From assembly GCA_937877685.1 (NCBI GenBank), contig CALFGU010000226.1:1-11589 (forward strand): a stretch of 11,589 nt of DNA. The letters run 5' to 3'. The stretch is from an uncultured Prevotella sp. (GTDB taxonomy: Bacteria > Bacteroidota > Bacteroidia > Bacteroidales > Bacteroidaceae). Made by a program: the position numbers and the translations under genes. Below, in pieces: positions 5,498 through 11,589 of the stretch (its first letter is position 1; every line of letters starts with the position of its first letter). Below the pieces are notes generated by a model. The model saw only the letters and a list, made by a program, of their open reading frames with translations, had not been told where the DNA came from and searched no databases.

Positions 5498-8400
5498 TTA
5501 CACCTGAGGGGTCAGAATTTCTTTTACAATATCTAATGCCACTTTCACATTAGGCACTTCAAACAAGGCGAGGCTGCGCTTGCCATTGCGTTCGTCGAGT
5601 TTGCATCGCTTGATGTGGTGCACGGCATAGGTGAGCACATTGCCGAAAGTCTCGCTTTGGTAATACATACTCTTGGGGTTGCTCACGAAATAGAGGGTCA
5701 TGCGACCGTTCTTGAGCGTGATGCGCTCCACACCGAGTTGCTTTCCGAGGCGACGGAGGGGTTGGATGCGGAGTAACTCTTCGCCTTCGGGGGGCAAGGG
5801 TCCAAAGCGGTCGAACATGCGTTGGCGGAACGCTTCCAACTGCGCCTCTTCGGAGATACCGTCAAGTTCGCGATAGAGCAGCATACGTTCGCTACTTCCC
5901 GGCACATACGTTTCAGGGAAGTAGGCGCGAAGGTCGCATTCAATGCTACATTCGTCCACGAATTGGGCAGCGTCAATGTTCACTTCAGGTTTCACGCCCT
6001 CTTCAGTTTCGTAGAGTTCGGCAAATTCCTCATTCTTGAGTTCCGCCACGGCTTGCGCGAGAATCTTCTGGTAGGTCTCATACCCAAGGTCGGCAATAAA
6101 TCCGCTCTGTTCGGCACCCAGCAAATTGCCAGCGCCACGAATGTCCAAGTCTTGCATGGCAATGTGGATGCCACTGCCGAGGTCGGAGAAATTCTCAATG
6201 GCTTGCAAGCGACGGCGTGCGTCATCGGGAAGCGCAGAAAGCGGAGGCGCAAGCAGGTAGCAGAACGCCTTGCGATTGCTACGCCCTACGCGACCGCGCA
6301 TCTGGTGGAGATCCGAAAGTCCGAAATGATGGGCGTTGTCAATAATAATAGTGTTGGCGTTGGGAATATCGATACCACTCTCCACGATAGTTGTAGAAAT
6401 CAGCACATCGTAGTCATAATTGACAAAGTCAAGGATAACCTTTTCCAACTCTGCTGGAGGCATCTGTCCATGACCAATCGCCACGCGTGCGTCAGGCACG
6501 TATTTCTCTACGATTGCTTTGAGGTGGGGCAACTGGGAAATGCGGTGGGTTACGAAATACACCTGCCCGTTTCTGCTCATCTCAAAGTTCACGGCATCAC
6601 CAATAACCTCACCGTTGAAAGAGTGAATCTCCGTCTGAATAGGATGGCGGTTGGGTGGCGGAGTTTGAATCGTAGAAAAGTCGCGAGCGCCCATGAGCGA
6701 GAACTGAAGGGTGCGCGGAATGGGCGTTGCCGACATGGTTAAGGTATCAACCGAAACCTTCATTTGGCGCAATTTTTCCTTTACGCTTACTCCAAATTTC
6801 TGTTCTTCATCAATGATGAGCAATCCGAGGTCTTTAAACTTCACCGCCTTGCTCACCAATTTGTGCGTGCCGATAATAATATTGATATTGCCGGCTTCGA
6901 GTTCGCGCAAAATCTCATTTGTTTGCTTCGTCGTGCGAGCGCGACTCAGGTAATCCACCTTTACGGGGAAACCTTTGAGGCGCTTGGCAAAAGTCTTGTA
7001 ATGTTGAAGCGCGAGTACGGTAGTCGGTACGAGCACCGCCACTTGTTTATTGTCGGCAGCTGCTTTCATGGCGGCACGGATGGCGATTTCGGTTTTACCA
7101 AACCCCACATCGCCACACACCAGTCGGTCCATGGGGCGCTGTTGTTCCATGTCCGCCTTCACCTCTTGGGTTACCTTGAGTTGGTCGGGCGTATCCTCAT
7201 AAGCAAAACTCGCTTCGAGCTCCTGTTGCATAAAACTATCGGCGCTAAAAGCAAATCCCTGTTGCTCCTTACGCTGTGCGTAGAGGCGAATCAAGTCGCG
7301 CGCAATGTCCTTAATCTTTTTCTTCGTGCGCTCCTTGAGTTTTTCCCAAGCGTCTGTGCCCAAGTGACTCAAGCGAGGCGGTTCGCCCTCCTTGCCTTTA
7401 TACTTCGACACCTTATGAAGCGAGTGGATGGAAACGAAAACCACGTCGTCGTTCTTATACACCAACTTGATGAGTTCCTGTTGCTCACCATTCGCTCCAG
7501 GCATACGCACCAATCCAGCAAACTGCCCTACACCGTGATCCACGTGTACGACATAATCACCGGGTTCAAACTGCATGAGTTCCTTAAGCGTCAGTGCCAG
7601 TTTACCATTTCGTGCGCGGTCACTTTTAAGGTTATATTTGTGGTAGCGGTCGAAGATTTGGTGGTCGGTAAAGAGGGCAATGCGCAGCGTTTCGTCAATA
7701 AATCCTTCGTGGAGGGTATGCAAAATGGGCGTAAAGGCAAGTGCTTTTCCCATATCCTCAAAGATAGTGCGCAAGCGCTCCGTCTGTTTCTCGCTATCGG
7801 CAAGAATGTGGAGGTCGTAACCATCCGCTTTGAGTTGTCCAAGAGTGGAGCGTAAGAGGTCGAAATTCTTGTGAAACAGGGGTTGGAGTTTTACGTCGAA
7901 ACGCACAATGGCGCCGGGCGTAGTGCTGGGTTTGTTGCCAAATTCAAAACGTTGGCAACGCGCTAATTCTCGAAGCACCGCCGCTCCGTTTGCCAATACA
8001 AACTCACTCTGGAACTGTCGGCGGATTTCAGCAGCTTCCATTTCCGAAGTGGCTTCGCGCTCAATGATTGCTTGAGCTGCAAATCCTTCGTTGTAAGTGG
8101 CGTCAATACGTTCGCCGATGTAGAGAAAATCGCGAGTGAGTAAGCATGAATTCTCTGGAAGAAGAGCAGGAAAAGGTACGAGATTACTCTCCGTCTTTGA
8201 GATTTCGGGCACAATCTTCACCACCTTCTTGCGCTCCTTTGAGAGTTGGGTTTGCACTTCAAAGGTGCGGATGGAATCAACCTCATCACCAAAGAAATCA
8301 AGTCGGTAAGGAAGTTCGCTCGAATACGAAAATATATCCACAATACTACCACGCACGGCATATTCTCCGGGTTCATACACATAATCACGGCGATGGAACC

Positions 8401-8902
8401 CTAAATCCCTTAAACGTTGCGTCAGTTCAGTGACATCGTATTCTTTACCTTCCTCTATCTCCACCGTATTCTCCTTCAAGGTCTCGCCAGAAGCCACGCG
8501 CTCCGCCAAAGCTGTGGGGAAGGAAACAACGAACAGCGGACTTTCGCCGGCATAACTGGAAAGGCGACTGATAACATCCGTGCGCAAAATCTCATTTGCC
8601 GCATCGCGCTGACCGTATTTCACGGCGCGTCTGTAACCCGAGGGAAGAAACACCGCATGTTCCTCACCCACGAGTTGAAGCAAGTCATGATAAAAATAAC
8701 CCGCCTCTTCCTCATCATTAAGTACGACCATATAGACACACTTACGCCCCGCTTGCATTGCTGCAACGGCAAAGCAAACGGGGGCTGAGGAAGCCTGCAT
8801 GCCCTCACAGTAGATGGAGGGTTGGCGTTCGTCAATGAGGCGCGTGAGTGCCTTTACTTGTGGATGTTTTTGAAATCTCGGGAGGAGTGCGCTGAGTTGC
8901 AT
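5498..8902 (-). CDS. mfd: Transcription-repair coupling factor Mfd
   Basis: The 1134-residue product is full length (E. coli Mfd has 1148). Mfd is an ATP-driven translocase that pushes stalled RNA polymerase off damaged DNA and brings in UvrA. Domains in order: a UvrB-like N-terminal module (about 1-330, with the motif EPGEYAVRGSIVDIF at 177-191), the RNA polymerase interaction domain (about 445-505, starting FEPGDYVVHVDHGVGQF), the RecG-like translocase (about 570-950) and a C-terminal TRCF domain (about 985-1085). Motor motifs are intact: Walker A GDVGFGKTE (597-605), IIDEEQKFG (696-704), SATPIPRT (724-731) and QMRGRVGRS (867-875). The ATG at 8902 is 15 bases after the stop of the binding lipoprotein, so the two genes probably share a transcript. 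Long reading frames on the opposite strand within this gene are shadows. Confidence 0.98.
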   Translation of the reverse strand: MQLSALLPRFQKHPQVKALTRLIDERQPSIYCEGMQASSAPVCFAVAAMQAGRKCVYMVVLNDEEEAGYFYHDLLQLVGEEHAVFLPSGYRRAVKYGQRDAANEILRTDVISRLSSYAGESPLFVVSFPTALAERVASGETLKENTVEIEEGKEYDVTELTQRLRDLGFHRRDYVYEPGEYAVRGSIVDIFSYSSELPYRLDFFGDEVDSIRTFEVQTQLSKERKKVVKIVPEISKTESNLVPFPALLPENSCLLTRDFLYIGERIDATYNEGFAAQAIIEREATSEMEAAEIRRQFQSEFVLANGAAVLRELARCQRFEFGNKPSTTPGAIVRFDVKLQPLFHKNFDLLRSTLGQLKADGYDLHILADSEKQTERLRTIFEDMGKALAFTPILHTLHEGFIDETLRIALFTDHQIFDRYHKYNLKSDRARNGKLALTLKELMQFEPGDYVVHVDHGVGQFAGLVRMPGANGEQQELIKLVYKNDDVVFVSIHSLHKVSKYKGKEGEPPRLSHLGTDAWEKLKERTKKKIKDIARDLIRLYAQRKEQQGFAFSADSFMQQELEASFAYEDTPDQLKVTQEVKADMEQQRPMDRLVCGDVGFGKTEIAIRAAMKAAADNKQVAVLVPTTVLALQHYKTFAKRLKGFPVKVDYLSRARTTKQTNEILRELEAGNINIIIGTHKLVSKAVKFKDLGLLIIDEEQKFGVSVKEKLRQMKVSVDTLTMSATPIPRTLQFSLMGARDFSTIQTPPPNRHPIQTEIHSFNGEVIGDAVNFEMSRNGQVYFVTHRISQLPHLKAIVEKYVPDARVAIGHGQMPPAELEKVILDFVNYDYDVLISTTIVESGIDIPNANTIIIDNAHHFGLSDLHQMRGRVGRSNRKAFCYLLAPPLSALPDDARRRLQAIENFSDLGSGIHIAMQDLDIRGAGNLLGAEQSGFIADLGYETYQKILAQAVAELKNEEFAELYETEEGVKPEVNIDAAQFVDECSIECDLRAYFPETYVPGSSERMLLYRELDGISEEAQLEAFRQRMFDRFGPLPPEGEELLRIQPLRRLGKQLGVERITLKNGRMTLYFVSNPKSMYYQSETFGNVLTYAVHHIKRCKLDERNGKRSLALFEVPNVKVALDIVKEILTPQV

Positions 8903-8917
8903 GATGAGGTGCGTGGG

Positions 8918-9796
8918 TTACTTCTGTTCTTTACTGGGGTACGGAAGTTTCTTGATGATAGAATCGGTTTGTGCGGCAGACAAATTATACTCCTGAATGA
9001 GGATGTCGCGACAAATGCTGAGGTCATGGTTCTCAATCTCTGCCTTTGCCAACTCATAAGCCTTTGCCAACAACGTAATCTGTTGGACTTTCTTTGAATT
9101 TCGAGTGTAAACGAGTTGCATGGATGCTTCAGGAATAATAGCATCACCCGTTAAAATATGATGACCATTAAGTGCCGCCCAATAGGCTTGCAAATAAGGA
9201 AGCACAGCTGCCTCAACCTGACGATTGGTCAGCATATCGGCGCGCAACCAAAGGTCGTTGATTTGAGGAAAATGGACATCCTCACGCTTCATTCCTGCCT
9301 GGGTTAATGCATGCAAGCAGAAGGCCTCAGCACCACTGTGTCGAGAAATAGCAATCGTGCGATTGTTCAAATCGTTCACGCGTTTCGCTCCAAGTTCTTT
9401 CGAAACAACAAGCGCATATCTTGCATCAATCTTCAGTTGTGCCGAAAGTCTATGCCCCTTTCTTGTATAGTCAGCAAAGCGTGTGCGGTCCATCATGCAA
9501 ACATCGACTGCGTTGTTCAGCAATGCCGTGTCGCAATCAAATTGTGCCATATAGGGAAGAATGTCAATCACAATCCCTAAAGAATCACAGATTCCCGCTT
9601 GCTTGGCATAATAAATGGGGAGCGCCTCAAGCGTAGGGAGCACAGCGACCCTCAAATCATAAGCAATACTGTCGTGTGACGCGCCGGCATCTTCCGCAGA
9701 AGTTTCTGTATTTGTAGCATTGCATCCCGCCACAAGACTTCCTCCCACAAGAAGCAGCATCGCAATAAGCACACTAAAATATTTTGCTTTTGTCAT
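8918..9796 (-). CDS. ABC-transporter-type substrate-binding lipoprotein (orphan)
   Basis: The best start is the ATG at 9796, giving 292 residues; the longer frame from a GTG at 9832 would put the first codons inside the pgk terminator. The N-terminus is a clear lipoprotein signal: MTKAK, a hydrophobic run, then the lipobox LVAGC with Cys25, followed by an Asn/Thr/Ser/Glu-rich linker. From about residue 48 the sequence (LRVAVLPTLEALPIYYAKQAGI) opens like the type 2 periplasmic binding fold of the NMT1/THI5/SsuA kind, and VNDLNNRTIAISRHSGAEAF (about 140-159) fits the second lobe. It should capture a small molecule at the membrane, but the ligand is unknown and no permease or ATPase gene lies nearby. 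It is followed 15 bases later by mfd. It could be a sensor or scavenging protein rather than part of a transporter. Confidence 0.8.
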   Translation of the reverse strand: MTKAKYFSVLIAMLLLVGGSLVAGCNATNTETSAEDAGASHDSIAYDLRVAVLPTLEALPIYYAKQAGICDSLGIVIDILPYMAQFDCDTALLNNAVDVCMMDRTRFADYTRKGHRLSAQLKIDARYALVVSKELGAKRVNDLNNRTIAISRHSGAEAFCLHALTQAGMKREDVHFPQINDLWLRADMLTNRQVEAAVLPYLQAYWAALNGHHILTGDAIIPEASMQLVYTRNSKKVQQITLLAKAYELAKAEIENHDLSICRDILIQEYNLSAAQTDSIIKKLPYPSKEQK

Positions 9797-9800
9797 AATA

Positions 9801-9841
9801 TTGAAAAATAAACGAGGGGCAAGTGTTGCCACCAGCCCCTC
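9801..9841 (-). terminator. Factor-independent terminator of pgk
   Basis: Read on the minus strand, GAGGGGC (9841-9835) pairs perfectly with GCCCCTC (9820-9814) across a 14-base loop and is followed by GTTTATTTTTC (9813-9803). A GC-rich stem with a T-rich tail 49 bases after the pgk stop fits a terminator well. The tail ends only about six bases before the ATG of the next gene at 9796, so this structure also forms the leader of that gene. Confidence 0.85.
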
Positions 9842-9889
9842 CGTTATATGAAATAGTTGTTAAGGCGTTAACCTACTTCCGAGTAAGTA

Positions 9890-11152
9890 TTAACCCTTAA
9901 TTGCAGCGATACCGGGGAGAATCTTACCTTCGATAGCTTCGAGGAGTGCACCACCGCCAGTTGAGATGTAAGATACCTTGTCAGCCATGCCGAACTTGTT
10001 GATGCAAGCTACAGAGTCACCACCACCGATGAGTGAGAACGCACCGTTAGCAGTAGCCTCAGCGATAGCGTCAGCAACAGCCTTAGAACCTGTTGCGAAC
10101 TTGTCAATCTCGAATACGCCTACGGGACCATTCCAGAGGATAGTCTTGCACTCCAAAATCTCCTTAGCGAAGAGAGCCTTACCCTCAGATGCGATGTCCA
10201 CACCCTCCCAAGCGTCGGGAATGTTGTTTGCGGGCGCCTCCTGAGTGTTAGCGTTCTGTGAGAAGTCGTCAGCGATAAGAGCGTCGGGTGAAGTAACGAT
10301 CTTGATACCCTTCTCCTCAGCCTTCTTCAAAATCTCCAATGCTACGGGGAACATATCGGGCTCGCAGATTGACTTACCTACCTTGCCACCCAAAGCACCA
10401 GCGAATGTATATGTCATACCACCACCGATGATGATCTTGTCGCACTTCTCCATCAACTTCTCGATGATAGTGATCTTTGTAGATACCTTTGAACCACCTA
10501 CGATAGCCACGAAGGGACGCTGGGGGTTAGACATCACGCCGTCGATAGCCTTCAACTCGTTCTCCATAACGTAGCCGAACATCTTGTCATTGGGGAAGTA
10601 ATCAGCGATAAGAGCTGTTGAAGAGTGAGCACGGTGTGCAGTACCGAATGCGTCGTTGATGTAGCAGTCAGCGTATGAAGCGAGCTTCTTCACGAACTCC
10701 TTCTGGGGACCCTCCTTGAGAGCCTTCTTAGCTGCCTTCTTCTCCTCGTCAGTAGCGTCCTCAGCCAAGCCACGGGGCTTACCCTCCTCCTCAGCGTAGA
10801 AACGGAGGTTCTCGAGCAACATCACCTCACCGGGCTTCAAAGCAGCAGCCATCTCTGCAGCCTTCTCACCCATACAGTCGCCAGCGAAGTTAACCTTTAC
10901 GCCCAAGCGAGCCTCGATAGCGGGGATAATCTGCTCCAAAGAGAACTTGGGATCGGGATTCTTCTTGGGACGACCGAGGTGTGACATCAAAATCACAGCG
11001 CCACCCTTCTCCAACACCTTCTTGATGGTGGGGATAGCAGCACGGATACGAGTGTCGTCGGTTACCTGACCCTCGCCGTTGAGGGGTACATTGAAATCAA
11101 CGCGGATGATTGCACGCTTACCAGTGAAATCGTAGTTGTCAATTGCGAACAT
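9890..11152 (-). CDS. pgk: Phosphoglycerate kinase
   Basis: This enzyme transfers phosphate from 1,3-bisphosphoglycerate to ADP, the first ATP-yielding step of lower glycolysis, in the cytoplasm. The 420 residues carry the full set of motifs: RVDFNVPL (17-24), SHLGRP (57-62), [13 protein letters not shown] (166-178), VGGSKVSTK (218-226), GGGMTYTF (243-250), WNGPVGVFE (340-348), GGGDS (376-380) and STGGGA (397-402). It is about 30 residues longer than the E. coli enzyme; much of the excess is a charged Lys/Glu/Ala-rich insert at about 119-153 after ENLRFY, which I recall from other Bacteroidales. Codons are strongly biased (lysine nearly always AAG, glutamate GAG), unlike rprX or the epimerase-like gene, as expected for a highly expressed gene. 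The ATG at 11152 follows an A-rich leader end. Confidence 0.98.
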   Translation of the reverse strand: MFAIDNYDFTGKRAIIRVDFNVPLNGEGQVTDDTRIRAAIPTIKKVLEKGGAVILMSHLGRPKKNPDPKFSLEQIIPAIEARLGVKVNFAGDCMGEKAAEMAAALKPGEVMLLENLRFYAEEEGKPRGLAEDATDEEKKAAKKALKEGPQKEFVKKLASYADCYINDAFGTAHRAHSSTALIADYFPNDKMFGYVMENELKAIDGVMSNPQRPFVAIVGGSKVSTKITIIEKLMEKCDKIIIGGGMTYTFAGALGGKVGKSICEPDMFPVALEILKKAEEKGIKIVTSPDALIADDFSQNANTQEAPANNIPDAWEGVDIASEGKALFAKEILECKTILWNGPVGVFEIDKFATGSKAVADAIAEATANGAFSLIGGGDSVACINKFGMADKVSYISTGGGALLEAIEGKILPGIAAIKG

Positions 11153-11270
11153 AATTTTTCTGTTTTTGGTTTATGATTATTGTATGTTTTCCTTCCTAAA
11201 ATTACGCACCACTTTAGCCCCTTTCGCCCCACAACGGGTCAATTTCGCCACCGTGACTGCATATTCACGA

Positions 11271-11278
11271 CAAAGATA
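11271..11278 (-). promoter_or_regulatory. Probable -7 element of the pgk promoter
   Basis: TATCTTTG on the minus strand matches TAnnTTTG exactly. A -33 TTTG at the usual 19-21 bases is not seen. Transcription would start near 11265 and give a leader of about 110 bases before the pgk ATG. It is the only full match I found upstream of pgk on that strand. Confidence 0.5.
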
Positions 11279-11321
11279 GATAATTTTTTTGGTATTATCA
11301 CTCATTTTCGCGGGTTTTGTT

Positions 11322-11329
11322 TACCTTTG
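11322..11329 (+). promoter_or_regulatory. Probable -7 element of the fabI promoter
   Basis: TACCTTTG on the + strand matches TAnnTTTG. A clear -33 TTTG at the right distance is missing. The start point would be near 11335, giving a leader of about 68 bases. With the pgk element 44 bases away on the other strand, this makes a divergent promoter region. Confidence 0.5.
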
Positions 11330-11402
11330 ACACATCAACAAACGGTGCAAATGTGCAAAAAAGCTCATTTTTTTGCGCTCGCACAACAAAAAAGGAATAA
11401 TT

Positions 11403-11589
11403 ATGGGAAATTTACTTAAAGGAAAGAAGGGTATCATCTTTGGTGCACTCAACGAGCAGTCAATCGCCTGGAAGGTTGCCGAGCGTGCTGTGGAGGAGGG
11501 TGCCGAGATCGTATTGACCAACGCCCCTGCGGCATTGCGTTTTGGCTCAATCAATGAGCTGGCAGAGAAGTGCAACACCATCGTGGTGC
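11403..11589 (+). CDS. fabI: Enoyl-[acyl-carrier-protein] reductase FabI, N-terminal part
   Basis: The first 62 codons of a gene that continues past the window. FabI reduces enoyl-ACP with NAD(P)H, the last step of each fatty-acid elongation cycle, in the cytoplasm. The fragment reads MGNLLKGKKGIIFGALNEQ, then SIAWKVAERAVEEGAEI. The glycine at 14 together with S20-I21-A22-W23 is the unusual dinucleotide-binding motif of FabI (SIAY/SIAW), which separates it from ordinary short-chain dehydrogenases. The sequence closely resembles FabI of Bacteroides species as I know it. The ATG at 11403 is preceded by an A-rich stretch (AAAAAAGGAATAATT). Codon use (GAG, AAG, GCC, ATC) resembles pgk, indicating strong expression. 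pgk lies divergently upstream. Confidence 0.93.
   Translation, partial: MGNLLKGKKGIIFGALNEQSIAWKVAERAVEEGAEIVLTNAPAALRFGSINELAEKCNTIVV

Noticed and set aside
5822..7855. Two long open frames (306 and 363 codons) on the + strand opposite mfd
   Set aside because: They lie wholly within mfd, whose motifs are intact along its full length. Their translations are rich in His, Leu, Val and Arg without recognisable motifs, as expected for the antisense of a moderately GC-rich gene.
9797..9832. Upstream GTG start for the binding lipoprotein, adding 12 residues
   Set aside because: It would place the start inside the pgk terminator stem-loop and put residues before a signal peptide that already begins well at MTKAK.
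9859..9890. Short inverted repeats GTTAA/TTAAC and ACTT/AAGT after the pgk stop
   Set aside because: Arms of four to five bases are expected by chance; the GC-rich hairpin further on explains pgk termination better.
11355..11376. Hairpin GCAAAAAA / TTTTTTGC in the fabI leader
   Set aside because: The stem is only eight pairs, six of them A-T, and no T-tract follows; it is not convincing as a terminator or riboswitch.
11351..11419. A 22-codon frame starting MCKKAHFF that overlaps the fabI start
   Set aside because: It could be a leader peptide, but there is no initiation signal better than chance, no regulatory codon run, and it ends inside fabI in another frame. Chance is more likely.

Overview
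The window looks like ordinary chromosome from a Bacteroidales bacterium, most likely of the Prevotella group. Four things point there: protein sequences typical of that order (RprX/RprY, a DUF4827-like lipoprotein, the long ~420-residue phosphoglycerate kinase, a Bacteroides-type FabI); a type IX secretion-like C-terminus at the left edge; no Shine-Dalgarno sequences, with A-rich stretches before the start codons; and promoter motifs of the Bacteroidetes -33 TTTG / -7 TAnnTTTG type. I see no tRNA, rRNA, CRISPR, insertion sequence, phage gene or toxin/antitoxin pair.

Layout from left to right. On the + strand: the end of a secreted protein gene (1-153), a sugar-nucleotide reductase/epimerase-like gene (284-1171) and upp (1222-1845). 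A bidirectional terminator (1883-1919) separates these from a minus-strand block. That block, read right to left, is rprX (5082-3550), rprY (3358-2657) and a small lipoprotein gene (2653-1949). A 415-base AT-rich gap (5083-5497) holds the rprX promoter candidates and two repeat structures. Further right on the minus strand come mfd (8902-5498), a substrate-binding lipoprotein just upstream of it (9796-8918), the pgk terminator and pgk (11152-9890). fabI begins on the + strand at 11403 and runs off the window; pgk and fabI diverge from a shared 250-base promoter region.

How they work together. RprX and RprY form a sensor kinase/response regulator pair. The lipoprotein starts three bases after the rprY stop and is probably co-transcribed with it. 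The binding lipoprotein and mfd form a second probable two-gene unit with a 15-base gap. upp salvages uracil, pgk serves glycolysis and fabI fatty-acid elongation; pgk and fabI have the AAG/GAG-rich codon use of strongly expressed genes. The genes themselves are housekeeping.

The unexplained material lies between the genes. Two unrelated genes, upp and rprY, have leaders built from phased 8-base units of closely similar sequence (roughly CANAACNT). A 7-base-period repeat inside a perfect inverted repeat lies before the epimerase-like gene. A three-copy element that can fold in two mutually exclusive ways lies between mfd and rprX. None of these amounts to a demonstrated new system, but the octamer leaders are the best candidates for follow-up.
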